NCBI GenBank assembly: GCA_015486655.1
Contig: WFRF01000074.1
Location: 1 to 8,482 of the forward strand
DNA length: 8,482 bases
Origin: Caldifarciminota bacterium
Lineage (GTDB): Bacteria > Hydrothermota > 32-111 > QNBC01
Reading direction: 5' to 3'
Numbering within the stretch: position 1 is the stretch's first letter; every line of letters starts with the position of its first letter. Below the pieces are notes generated by a model. It was not told the origin of the DNA. It made no database searches and saw only the letters and a list, made by a program, of their open reading frames with translations. This document shows positions 1-7,342 of the stretch, piece after piece. The translations under genes and the position numbers were made by a program.

Positions 1-246
1 GGAATATCATTTATAACGTTACCGTATATAAACCAGATATCCTTCGGAGTGTTTTCGGATAATTATTGTTTTTATAAAATTTCAAACGGTGATTTCAAGT
101 ATCGTTCTTTCCTGGGGCTAAGAACAAATATAAAGTTATCGTATTATTATCTCAATTCCGTTATTGAAGGCGGACTTTTATACGACATTACAAGAAATTA
201 CATAGGACACTACATAACCATAGGTTTTGGCATAAACGGAATATGA
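1..246 (+). CDS. C-terminal fragment of probable outer-membrane beta-barrel protein
   Basis: The frame is open from the first base of the window to a TGA at 244-246, so this is the last 81 residues of a longer gene that starts upstream. A GTG at 49 is only an internal codon. The fragment is rich in Tyr, Phe, Ile and Gly with alternating polar and non-polar residues, as in FLGLRTNIKLSYYYL and HYITIGFGI. This is the pattern of transmembrane beta-strands closing an outer-membrane barrel, as in BamA/TamA-like or other surface antigens. No family signature is visible, so the barrel assignment is inference. The stop codon overlaps the lepA start in an ATGA tetranucleotide, so the gene probably belongs to the same operon and couples its translation to lepA. 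Confidence 0.6.
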   Translation, partial: GISFITLPYINQISFGVFSDNYCFYKISNGDFKYRSFLGLRTNIKLSYYYLNSVIEGGLLYDITRNYIGHYITIGFGINGI

Positions 247-2036
247 ACAGGATAAGAAATTTTTCCATTATTGCGCATATCGACCACGGAAAATCGACAT
301 TGGCTGACCGAATTCTTGAGATATCAGGCAGTTTGAAAAAGGAAAAACACGAGGATCAGTTTCTCGATAGTCTTGATATTGAAAGAGAACACGGTATAAC
401 GATTAAGGCTCATCATGTCAGGTTAAATTATAAGGCTACCGACGGGGTTACATATATTCTGAATTTGATAGACACGCCGGGGCATGTTGATTTTACATAT
501 GAGGTATCGAGAAGCATGGGTGCTTGCGAAGGAGCCGTTTTGCTTGTCGACGGGACCCAGGGAGTGGAGGCACAGACAATCAGTAACCTTTATCAGGCAA
601 TTGATAACGATTTGGAAATAATACCGGTAATCAATAAGATAGATTTGCCCGGATGCGATATAGAGAGGGTGGAAGATGAGATAGTGGATTTGCTTGGAGT
701 GGAAAAAAGGGAAATATTAAAGATAAGTGCTAAAACGGGGAAAGGGGTTGAAGAATTACTCGAAAAAATAGTCCGGAAAATACCGCCGCCTAAGGGAGAT
801 AAGAATAAACCGCTGAAAGCACTCATATTTGACTCAATCTATAATCAATTTCGCGGTGCCATCCCGTATATAAGGGTGTTTGAAGGCGATGTGAAAAAAG
901 GGGATATAATAAGATTTTATGCAACGGATGAATCATATCAGGTGACTGATGTGGGTCTTTTTACCATACCTGTCAGTTCCGTGGACAGACTCTCCGCAGG
1001 CGAGGTCGGTTATATTGTTTGTGAAATTAAAAATATAAAAGACATACACATAGGTGATACCGTTATTAAGGACAGTGACAAAGATGTTGAACCTTTACCC
1101 GGTTATAAGAAGATAAAACCGCTTGTATATTCCGCTTTCTTTCCTTCGGAAAGCGAGGATTACGGCAAACTCGGAGAAGCTCTTGATAAGCTGAGTTTGA
1201 ACGATGCATCCTTATTTTACGAAAAGGAAGTTTCAGACGCCCTCGGCTTCGGGTACAGATGCGGCTTTTTGGGACTTTTACACATGAAAATAATCCAGGA
1301 GCGTCTTGAAAGAGAGTTTGAACTTAATCTCATAGCAACCATGCCGAATGTTACGTATAGAGTAAAATTGACAAAAGGTGAGACCATAGAGATTGACAGC
1401 CCCTCTAAATTGCCTGAGCCGGTTTATATTGAATCCATTATGGAACCCTATGCACAGGTTGAGGTTATAACTCCCAATGAATATCTGTCAAACATCATTA
1501 AATTGTCCATGGATAAGAGGGGAGTTCAAAAGAATGTTAACTACATCACAAAGGGAACAATCAGTGCCATTTTCGAATTCCCTCTATCGGAGATAATATT
1601 TAATTTTTATGATAAATTAAAATCCGTTACAAGAGGTTACGCCTCCATGGAGTACAATGTTACCGAGTACCGTGAAGCTCCTCTTGAAAAGTTGGATATA
1701 CTCGTGAACGGGAATAAAGTAGATGCGTTGAGTACCATTGTTCACAAAGATGAAGCTTATCATGTGGGGCAGAAAATAGTATCAAAACTTAAAGAGGAGA
1801 TTCCGAGGCAACTATTTGAAGTTGTGATACAAGCCTCAATCGGTAAAAGAGTTATATCCAAAGCCGTGGTTAAACCGCTAAGAAAGAATGTAACGGCAAA
1901 ATGCTACGGAGGGGATATAAGCAGAAAAAGAAAACTTCTTGAGAAACAAAAAGAAGGTAAAAAACGTATGAAACAGGTAGGGAAGGTAGAAATTCCTCAA
2001 AATGCTTTCCTTGTGGCTTTAAACATAGAGAGGTAA
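243..2036 (+). CDS. lepA: Elongation factor 4 (LepA), ribosome-associated GTPase
   Basis: The protein has 597 residues, the usual LepA length (about 600). LepA is a translational GTPase that binds the ribosome; it has been linked to back-translocation and to 30S assembly. The GTPase motifs are complete: G1 AHIDHGKST (11-19), G2 with T53 in HGITIKA (50-56), G3 DTPGH (77-81), G4 NKID (131-134) and G5 SAKTG (162-166). A beta-barrel domain II and EF-G-like domains III and V follow. The LepA-specific C-terminal domain is clear: basic, with CYGGDISRKRKLLEKQKEGK and a final IPQNAFL near the end. The start overlaps the stop of the upstream gene (ATGA) and has only a weak possible ribosome binding site (CGGAAT), so coupling is likely. 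The usual ERERGIT before switch I reads EREHGIT here. lepB follows after two bases, a conserved arrangement in many bacteria. The family call is very secure. Confidence 0.98.
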   Translation: MNRIRNFSIIAHIDHGKSTLADRILEISGSLKKEKHEDQFLDSLDIEREHGITIKAHHVRLNYKATDGVTYILNLIDTPGHVDFTYEVSRSMGACEGAVLLVDGTQGVEAQTISNLYQAIDNDLEIIPVINKIDLPGCDIERVEDEIVDLLGVEKREILKISAKTGKGVEELLEKIVRKIPPPKGDKNKPLKALIFDSIYNQFRGAIPYIRVFEGDVKKGDIIRFYATDESYQVTDVGLFTIPVSSVDRLSAGEVGYIVCEIKNIKDIHIGDTVIKDSDKDVEPLPGYKKIKPLVYSAFFPSESEDYGKLGEALDKLSLNDASLFYEKEVSDALGFGYRCGFLGLLHMKIIQERLEREFELNLIATMPNVTYRVKLTKGETIEIDSPSKLPEPVYIESIMEPYAQVEVITPNEYLSNIIKLSMDKRGVQKNVNYITKGTISAIFEFPLSEIIFNFYDKLKSVTRGYASMEYNVTEYREAPLEKLDILVNGNKVDALSTIVHKDEAYHVGQKIVSKLKEEIPRQLFEVVIQASIGKRVISKAVVKPLRKNVTAKCYGGDISRKRKLLEKQKEGKKRMKQVGKVEIPQNAFLVALNIER

Positions 2037-2038
2037 AA

Positions 2039-2746
2039 ATGGACTTGTTCAAGAGAAATAGAAAGAAGAAAAAAAGTGCTATCGAAGACTGGACGGAATC
2101 ATTAATTGTTGCAATAGTTCTCGCAGCCATTGTAAAAGCTTTTTTAATACAGACCTATATGGTCCCCACAGGTTCAATGGAAAAAACAATTCTTGTGGGT
2201 GATTTTCTTTTCGGAAACCGATTGAGTTACGGTATAAAAGTTCCCTTTAAAAATAAATTTATTGTGCAGTGGAAAAAACCCGAGAGAGGGCAGATTGTCA
2301 TATTTAAGTATCCCTATGCAAACAAACTTTTTGTAAAAAGATGTGTGGGGCTTGAAGGGGATACGATTCAGGTGATTAACAAGATTCTCTATGTTAATCA
2401 TAAAAAGATGATTGAACCTTATGTTCAGCATATTGATCCCGTTACATACCCTCCTCTGGACATAGATTCCTCTCTTATTCAGCAATATTGGGAAAACAAG
2501 GAGTTTTTATACACCGGACTTTCCGTGAGGGATAACTTCGGACCGGTTGTTGTGCCGAAGGGGTGTTATTTCATGATGGGGGATAACCGTGACAATTCGG
2601 ATGATTCGCGTTTTTGGGGACCGCTTAAGAACAAATATGTAGTCGGAACGCCTCTGTTTATCTATTTTTCATGGGATAACAAGGCTCCGTTGTACCAAAT
2701 ATGGAGGAAGATTCGTTTTTCAAGAATCTTTAGATTTCCAAAATGA
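2039..2746 (+). CDS. lepB: Signal peptidase I (leader peptidase)
   Basis: A 235-residue S26-family serine protease that cleaves Sec/Tat signal peptides at the outer face of the inner membrane. A basic N-terminus (RNRKKKK, 6-12) precedes one membrane segment at about residues 20-38. Box B is YMVPTGSME with the nucleophile Ser46. Box D is VKRCVGLEGD with the general base Lys100. Box E is GDNRDNSDDSRFWGP (181-195). The 56 residues or so between Lys100-Gly107 and box E are longer than in minimal Gram-positive enzymes and resemble the longer non-catalytic insertion of diderm LepB proteins. Only one N-terminal membrane segment is present, against two in E. coli LepB. The gene starts two bases after lepA, with an AGAGAGG ribosome binding site at 2027-2033 inside the lepA end. 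Its stop overlaps the next start (ATGA). It probably also processes the signal peptide of the secreted protein encoded at 4403-7150. Confidence 0.97.
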   Translation: MDLFKRNRKKKKSAIEDWTESLIVAIVLAAIVKAFLIQTYMVPTGSMEKTILVGDFLFGNRLSYGIKVPFKNKFIVQWKKPERGQIVIFKYPYANKLFVKRCVGLEGDTIQVINKILYVNHKKMIEPYVQHIDPVTYPPLDIDSSLIQQYWENKEFLYTGLSVRDNFGPVVVPKGCYFMMGDNRDNSDDSRFWGPLKNKYVVGTPLFIYFSWDNKAPLYQIWRKIRFSRIFRFPK

Positions 2747-3210
2747 GAATTACGCTTGAAATAGATAATATTAATTTTAAAAACAGAATGGAACAATTCA
2801 AGAACGGAAAGTTCGATGTGGATTTGAATTTTGTTTTTAATGACATGAGGAAGGAGAGAATCATTATCAGAAAGGGGATATGCAGTGATGAGGAAAGGCT
2901 CAAAGACATCGTTGAAAGACGTATAAAATCGGGCATTGTTGAGGTAGACATTATTGACTCTATTGCAAAACGGGCGTATAAAAAGGAGATAGAAACGCTT
3001 TTAAGAAACAGAGGTATTAATAATTTCAATGTTTCGGTTGAACCGATAGACGAGTTGTTTTCCTTTATCCCGCCTAATTCCCATATTATATCCATGTATG
3101 AAAACGGTGTTTTGGTATTGATGCGATTTAAGGGGATCTATATAGATTTTGAACCGGAAGGGGATTTGGGACAGATACTTTCCGTGATTAAATCAATCCA
3201 AAATGTATAA
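2743..3210 (+). CDS. Unrecognised 155-aa cytoplasmic protein between lepB and hemW
   Basis: I do not recognise a family. The product has no signal peptide, no membrane segment and no cysteine cluster; its only Cys is near residue 47. It is highly charged and looks alpha/beta. An N-terminal strand-rich part (MRITLEIDNINF) leads to a helical middle (DEERLKDIVERRIKSG and AKRAYKKEIETLLRNRG) and then strands with FIPPNSHIISMYENGVLVLMRF. The gene is real: it overlaps lepB by 4 bases and hemW by 8, fills the gap exactly, and shares the codon style of its neighbours. No Shine-Dalgarno motif lies before its ATG (ATTTCCAAAATG), so it probably depends on ribosomes finishing lepB. Position suggests a conserved operon partner, but I assign no function. 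Confidence 0.85.
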   Translation: MRITLEIDNINFKNRMEQFKNGKFDVDLNFVFNDMRKERIIIRKGICSDEERLKDIVERRIKSGIVEVDIIDSIAKRAYKKEIETLLRNRGINNFNVSVEPIDELFSFIPPNSHIISMYENGVLVLMRFKGIYIDFEPEGDLGQILSVIKSIQNV

Positions 3211-4321
3211 GGTCTCTTCCGTATATATTCATGTTCCTTTCTGTAGGAGTAAGTGCAATTACTGTGCATTCTATTCAACGATAAACCTGTCACCTGAAAA
3301 TTTTGAAAAACTCATTATAGTTGAGTTTTCTCTCTATAAAAATAATTATGATTTTTCCCGCATAAAAACAATTTATTTCGGTGGGGGAACTCCTTCACTT
3401 TTAGCGTGTAAGCAAATAGCTTATATCATTGACAATTTAAAGAGAGAATCCGTTAAGGAGATGACATTGGAAGTTAACCCGGGGACAGCGGATTTTGAAA
3501 AACTGAAATGTTTCCGTGAAATAGGCATTAATCGTCTCAGCATAGGTTTTCAATCGATGAATAACGATGTTCTGAAATTACTCGGACGAATACATAATGC
3601 AGATGATAATGTTAATATATTTAATAGAGCAAGGAATGCGGGGTTTGATAACATAAGCATAGATTTAATAGTCGGAATTCCCGGATTTTCAAGGACAACC
3701 GAAGAAACATTAGGAACGATTGTCAAACTAAACCCCGAACACATCTCGGCGTATATCTTGTCCATTGAAAATGGAACAAGATTTTATAGATGGACTAAAG
3801 AAGGAAAGATGAAGCCAAGCGAAGAGGAGACAATAAGAGATGAATACTTAACGGTTTGCGATACGCTCGATAAAGCCGGGTACAACCACTATGAGATTTC
3901 CAATTTTGCCAAGAAAGGAAAGGAATCCGTTCATAATCTGATATATTGGAAAGGAGGAAACTATATAGGTTTGGGACCTTCAGCTTCGGGGTTTAACGGA
4001 AAAATGAGATATACGAATTTTGCAAATCTGAAACTCTACGGCAGGGAGGTTTTGAATCAAAAATTGCCCGTTGAATATAGTGAGAAATTGTCCGAAAGGA
4101 ATAAATTGAATGAGTTTGTATTTCTTAATTTAAGATTAAGAGACGGTTTAAATACCGAGAAGTTGAAAGAGATGTTCAATGTGGATATCTTTTCGGAAAA
4201 AGGGGAAAAGATTGGTGATTTTATCGAAAAGGGATTGGTTTTACGAGAGGGAAATGTTCTGAGATTGACGGATGAAGGGTTTATTTTGTCAGACTATGTA
4301 TTCGGTAAACTGATGTTTTGA
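3203..4321 (+). CDS. hemW: Radical SAM heme chaperone HemW (HemN-like)
   Basis: A 372-residue radical SAM protein of usual HemW length. The iron-sulfur motif is CRSKCNYCAF, with Cys14, Cys18 and Cys21. The Cys that follows one residue after the third in true HemN coproporphyrinogen dehydrogenases is Phe23 here, which is the HemW hallmark. A GGGTPS motif for SAM binding lies at 60-65 and ISIDLIVGIPG in the barrel. The heme-binding HNxxYW motif is intact as HNLIYW (244-249). A C-terminal HemN_C-like winged region follows, with LRLRDGLN. HemW binds heme and is thought to hand it to target proteins rather than make porphyrin, so annotation as oxygen-independent coproporphyrinogen III oxidase would be misleading. 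The start at 3203 fits the family (MYKVSSVYIHVPFC). It overlaps the previous gene by 8 bases and has no Shine-Dalgarno motif. It is the last gene of the operon. Confidence 0.95.
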   Translation: MYKVSSVYIHVPFCRSKCNYCAFYSTINLSPENFEKLIIVEFSLYKNNYDFSRIKTIYFGGGTPSLLACKQIAYIIDNLKRESVKEMTLEVNPGTADFEKLKCFREIGINRLSIGFQSMNNDVLKLLGRIHNADDNVNIFNRARNAGFDNISIDLIVGIPGFSRTTEETLGTIVKLNPEHISAYILSIENGTRFYRWTKEGKMKPSEEETIRDEYLTVCDTLDKAGYNHYEISNFAKKGKESVHNLIYWKGGNYIGLGPSASGFNGKMRYTNFANLKLYGREVLNQKLPVEYSEKLSERNKLNEFVFLNLRLRDGLNTEKLKEMFNVDIFSEKGEKIGDFIEKGLVLREGNVLRLTDEGFILSDYVFGKLMF

Positions 4322-4355
4322 TAATTTAATTTTGAAAATACGATTCTGGTTTGGG

Positions 4356-4390
4356 AAGCAGGAGCAGACAAAAATGCTGCCCCCGCTTTT
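4356..4390 (+). terminator. Possible intrinsic terminator after hemW
   Basis: An imperfect hairpin lies 34 bases after the hemW stop. AAGCAGGAGCA (4356-4366) faces TGCTGCCCCCGCTT (4375-4388), pairing AGCA/TGCT, GG/CC and AAGC/GCTT around an internal bulge. TTTTATAT follows. It sits in the 81-base gap between the convergent stops, where a terminator is expected. The T run is short and the stem interrupted, so the call is tentative. On the minus strand no T run follows the stem, so it probably does not serve the opposite gene well. Confidence 0.4.
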
Positions 4391-4402
4391 ATATAATTAC
4401 GT

Positions 4403-7150
4403 TTACTTTATAACGGTGATTTTGGATCTCACATTTGTCCCCTTTACAGTTATAAAGTATATGCCTGCAGTTAGCCTGTTGCTCCCTATACCTAATCTGC
4501 TTCCCGGATTTACATTGACAAATTTCTTCACAATTCTGCCGTTTATATCACTCACGAGTATCTCCGCCTCCCTGCTGCCTCTATATGAAAAGTCTATCAT
4601 CGTGTTTACCGTTCTCTTTACAACTAGATTCGTTTTAACATTCTTTCCATTCATAACTGCTTTCTCGTTTATACCTAGGTGCGTTATACCGAAAAGAGAC
4701 AGCATTTTATTGATCAATATTTCCCAATCACCTCCGGGTGTGAGATCCGCTCCTCTGCCGTCTGCCGCCCAGAATGCCTCCGTGGAATCATTCGTTATTA
4801 TCCCTATTGTCACAGATGAATCAGGATCGATAAGAACTGCTTGAGCGGATGTATCGGGATATATTATATCCGGATAGAGATACCCGTCATATGAAGTATT
4901 AAAATCAGAGATGACGGATATCGGATTACCTGTAACCTGCCCCGTTCCCTGTATCGTCATTGTCGTATTCGATAAGAAATCCTCTGATATGGAATCCACG
5001 CCAAATTGGTCTAACCACGGGAATATCACTCTTTCCAGCCTGTTCCTCTTCGCTGTTTTGCTTCCCAACATAGAATATACGATATCTTGTCCTATAAGCC
5101 AAATCTTACCCCCTTCGTTTATGTAATCGTTTATGTTTGTCGTATCATTATCGGTAAAACAGGGAGCATTATAATAATCGTATGTGTTCCATATAACAAG
5201 ATCGGCAGATTCCATAGCCGTCAAATTGGGACCGTCCTGAGTTTCGTCCGTTGTCAGATACCAATATACACTATCGCTACCCACTAAATTGGTGAGAGGT
5301 ACATACCATGTGGAATCGGGATGATACGGAGCTCCGTAACCTTCGGCATCTTCAACAAACATAATGGAATAGTGCATTGTCGATGAATATATTTCTGCAG
5401 TGTCATTAGCCGTATTCGTATCGGGTAGATTTACATATGCCCTGGTTAAATACACAGCATTTGGTTGATAATTACATGAATCAAAAACAACCGTAGAGGT
5501 ATCACCTGCGGCAAGATTCGATATTGAAACCGTATCCTTAAATATTGTTGTCCACCCGTTTGTCGTATCGATTACCTCGGCATAAACATCAAATGATTCG
5601 GTAACGTTACCTAAATTTTCAACGATTGCCGATACATTATGATAAGTCGGTGATATAAAGCCGGAATCGGGAGAAGTAATGGAAATTATACCAATATCTT
5701 CATTGTGTTGAGGAGATGCCACCGTCGAATAAATTTTTGCTGTATCATTATCAACATTAGTATCCGGTAGATTTACATATATTCTTGTTAAATATACCGC
5801 ATTGGGTTGATAATTGCATGAATCAAAAACAACTGCAGAGGTGTCACCTGCGGCGAGATTCGATATTGAAACCGTATCTCTGAAAATTGTTGACCATCCG
5901 TTTGTTGTATCAATTACCTCAGCATAAACATCAAATGATTCAGAAACATTACCGAAATTTTCAACGATTGCCGATACATTGTGATATCCTTGTGGGATGG
6001 TGCCCGAATCAGGGGAAGTAACAGCTTTTACACCGATATCTTCTTTGTTGTACGAATACTTTATGGTAAGAAATTGACTGTAGCTTCCACCAAAATAATC
6101 TCCCTCTGTATAAATATTTCCACTACTATCCACCGTTATACCGGTGCCCTCTGCAAGTTCAAAAGTGTCTGCCCAAAGAATATTGCCCATAGAATCATAT
6201 TTTACCGTCAGTTCATCTCCAGTCCCTTCTATTAAACTATATCCGGTAACGTAAACATTACCGTTTCTATCTACGGCTATATCTTGTGCCAAATCATTGC
6301 CTCCGTTATCAAGTGTGTCTACCCAAATAATGTTGCCCGTAGAATTATACTTTACGGTAAGCCAATCATCGGTTGTATCGATATGAGAATATCCGGTAAC
6401 GTAAACATTGCCGTTTTTATCCACGGCTATATCTTGTGCCGAATCATTGCCTCCATTATCAAGTGTATCTACCCAAATAATGTTGCCCGTAGAATTATAC
6501 TTTACGGTAAGCCAATCATCGGTTGTATCGATATGAGAATATCCGGTAACGTAAACATTGCCGTTTTTATCTACGGCTATACCGGTGGATTGATTGTTTT
6601 TGTTATTATTAAGAGTATCTTCCCAAACGACATTTCCCATGGAATCGTATTTTACCGTCAAATAAACATAATTCGTATCTAATTCAAAATATCCCGTAAT
6701 ATAAACATAGCCGCTGTCGTCCACGTCAATCCCTTGGGAAATAAAAGCTGAGCCATTAACAGCAAGAGTATCGGCCCAAACGACATTCATAAGATTATTA
6801 TACTTTATGGTTAAGGCGCCCCAGTTATTGGATAGTGTTCCTGTTACATATATGTTGCCGTTTTTATCCGTTACAATACCATCGCCTTCTGCGTTATTAA
6901 TGGTATCAGCCCAAACAATATTACCTGTCGAATCGTATTTTGCGGTAAAATAATCATAGGTTGAGTTAATATAAGAGTCACCGGTACAATAGACATTGCC
7001 ATTATTATCTACGGCAATACCCGTAGATTGGGAATAACCGCCGTTATCAAGAGTATCCGCCCATTGAACAAGGTATTGATTGGCATGTAATGTTGATTTT
7101 GCAAATAGAATCAAGACAAACACAAAAATAACTTTTTTAAAACACTTCAT
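4403..7150 (-). CDS. Secreted modular beta-propeller protein with T9SS-type sorting domain
   Basis: A predicted 915-residue exported protein. I chose the start at 7150 rather than an in-frame ATG at 7186 because AGGAGGT lies just upstream of 7150 and the product then begins with a good signal peptide: MKCFKKVIFVFVLILFAKST, with probable cleavage near LHANQ. Residues 26-369 form seven SBBP-type propeller repeats with cores like IAVDKNGNVYVTGYS and LTVKYDSTGNIVW. Seven copies, with the first W-strand (QYLVQW) free to close the ring, fit a complete seven-bladed propeller. Two CARDB-like Ig modules follow (370-483 and 484-593). Residues 596-821 look like a class I amidotransferase/ThuA-type alpha/beta domain (VIWNTYDYYN, NEGGKIWLIGQD); activity is unproven. 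The last 78 residues resemble a Por/type IX sorting domain (ILVSDINGRIVKKF, AGIYFITV, final KITVIK). It is likely surface-exposed or released, with unknown ligand. It stands alone and convergent to hemW. Confidence 0.93.
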   Translation of the reverse strand: MKCFKKVIFVFVLILFAKSTLHANQYLVQWADTLDNGGYSQSTGIAVDNNGNVYCTGDSYINSTYDYFTAKYDSTGNIVWADTINNAEGDGIVTDKNGNIYVTGTLSNNWGALTIKYNNLMNVVWADTLAVNGSAFISQGIDVDDSGYVYITGYFELDTNYVYLTVKYDSMGNVVWEDTLNNNKNNQSTGIAVDKNGNVYVTGYSHIDTTDDWLTVKYNSTGNIIWVDTLDNGGNDSAQDIAVDKNGNVYVTGYSHIDTTDDWLTVKYNSTGNIIWVDTLDNGGNDLAQDIAVDRNGNVYVTGYSLIEGTGDELTVKYDSMGNILWADTFELAEGTGITVDSSGNIYTEGDYFGGSYSQFLTIKYSYNKEDIGVKAVTSPDSGTIPQGYHNVSAIVENFGNVSESFDVYAEVIDTTNGWSTIFRDTVSISNLAAGDTSAVVFDSCNYQPNAVYLTRIYVNLPDTNVDNDTAKIYSTVASPQHNEDIGIISITSPDSGFISPTYHNVSAIVENLGNVTESFDVYAEVIDTTNGWTTIFKDTVSISNLAAGDTSTVVFDSCNYQPNAVYLTRAYVNLPDTNTANDTAEIYSSTMHYSIMFVEDAEGYGAPYHPDSTWYVPLTNLVGSDSVYWYLTTDETQDGPNLTAMESADLVIWNTYDYYNAPCFTDNDTTNINDYINEGGKIWLIGQDIVYSMLGSKTAKRNRLERVIFPWLDQFGVDSISEDFLSNTTMTIQGTGQVTGNPISVISDFNTSYDGYLYPDIIYPDTSAQAVLIDPDSSVTIGIITNDSTEAFWAADGRGADLTPGGDWEILINKMLSLFGITHLGINEKAVMNGKNVKTNLVVKRTVNTMIDFSYRGSREAEILVSDINGRIVKKFVNVNPGSRLGIGSNRLTAGIYFITVKGTNVRSKITVIK
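5375..6043 (-). repeat. Duplicated CARDB-like module, 342-bp period
   Basis: Copy 1 spans 5702-6043 and copy 2 about 5375-5701, each about 110-114 codons and beginning EDIG. Over HNVSAIVEN to NLPDTN (76 residues) only six residues differ. The DNA is roughly 90% identical across the core, with many changes silent. Each copy carries one Cys in DSCNYQPNAVYLTR. The pattern is an in-gene tandem duplication kept under protein-level selection, older than the blade duplication in the same gene. The CARDB-like (Ig-fold spacer) label rests on the style of the sequence (IVENFGNVSESF, DTVSISNLAAGDTS). Confidence 0.85.
6241..6571 (-). repeat. 150-bp tandem repeat encoding propeller blades 4-6
   Basis: The units 6241-6390 and 6391-6540 differ at only six positions by my comparison, with a partial third unit from 6541. 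Positions 6318-6421 and 6468-6571 match base for base over 104 bp. Each unit encodes 50 residues, one propeller blade. The other blades are clearly related in protein sequence but much more diverged in DNA. This points to a recent duplication or gene conversion of a blade. Confidence 0.92.
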
Positions 7151-7154
7151 TGTA

Positions 7155-7161
7155 ACCTCCT
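7155..7161 (-). promoter_or_regulatory. Ribosome binding site of the secreted propeller gene
   Basis: On the minus strand AGGAGGT lies four bases before the ATG at 7148-7150. It is a near-perfect anti-16S match and decides the start at 7150 over the longer frame beginning at 7186, whose ATG lies upstream of the predicted transcription start. Confidence 0.85.
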
Positions 7162-7176
7162 TTTTGACTTTATACG

Positions 7177-7205
7177 ATAATATCATTATATGAATATAAA
7201 ATCAA
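7177..7205 (-). promoter_or_regulatory. Sigma70-type promoter of the secreted propeller gene
   Basis: On the minus strand a -35 box TTGATT (7200-7205) and a -10 box TATTAT (7177-7182) are separated by exactly 17 bases. Transcription would start near 7170, giving a 5' leader of about 20 bases that contains the AGGAGGT site. The match is 4/6 and 5/6 to consensus. In AT-rich DNA such matches arise by chance, but the placement fits well. Confidence 0.6.
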
Positions 7206-7235
7206 GTTTTTTCTGTAGATTAGATAGGTATAGGC

Positions 7236-7256
7236 AAGAAGTAGGAAGTTAGAAGT
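7236..7256 (+). repeat. Three heptamer direct repeats
   Basis: AAGAAGT, AGGAAGT and TAGAAGT follow each other without spacers, giving a purine-rich top strand that continues loosely to about 7280. Only three clear copies are present, so this is a minor minisatellite-like tract. It also forms the left arm of the inverted repeat reaching 7332. Confidence 0.6.
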
Positions 7257-7332
7257 GGAAATACGAGGGAAGGAAGAATAGATAATCAATTATTCATTTA
7301 ACTTCTAATTACTCAGGCCCCATTTCCTACTT
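7239..7332. repeat. Long interrupted inverted repeat
   Basis: The left arm has AAGTAGGAA (7239-7247) and TTAGAAGT (7249-7256). The right arm has ACTTCTAA (7301-7308) and TTCCTACTT (7324-7332). The pairs are exact complements in nested order, with an extra 15-base insertion in the right arm. A small palindrome, ATAAT-CA-ATTAT (7282-7293), lies at the centre. It could fold as a long hairpin in either transcript or mark a decayed palindromic element. Confidence 0.5.
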
Positions 7333-7342
7333 ATTTCCAAAA

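Noticed and set aside
3203..4321. Coproporphyrinogen III dehydrogenase (HemN)
   Set aside because: The fourth cysteine typical of HemN is Phe23 and the HNxxYW heme-binding motif is present, both of which indicate HemW.
4332..4844. 170-codon hydrophobic + strand frame
   Set aside because: It is antisense to the sorting and amidotransferase-like domains of the secreted protein and lacks a Shine-Dalgarno site; its hydrophobicity comes from the complementary strand.
6241..6571. CRISPR array
   Set aside because: The repeats are directly adjacent 150-bp coding units in frame with a propeller protein, with no short repeat-spacer alternation.
5981..6682. Open frames on the + strand (5981-6235 and 6284-6682) that contain repeated peptides
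   Set aside because: They lie antisense to the propeller gene; their repeats mirror the 150-bp coding repeat, and they lack ribosome binding sites and recognisable products.
7151..7186. Upstream start at 7186 for the secreted protein
   Set aside because: That ATG lies upstream of the predicted transcription start, within the promoter. The ATG at 7150 has a perfect AGGAGGT and begins directly with a signal peptide.
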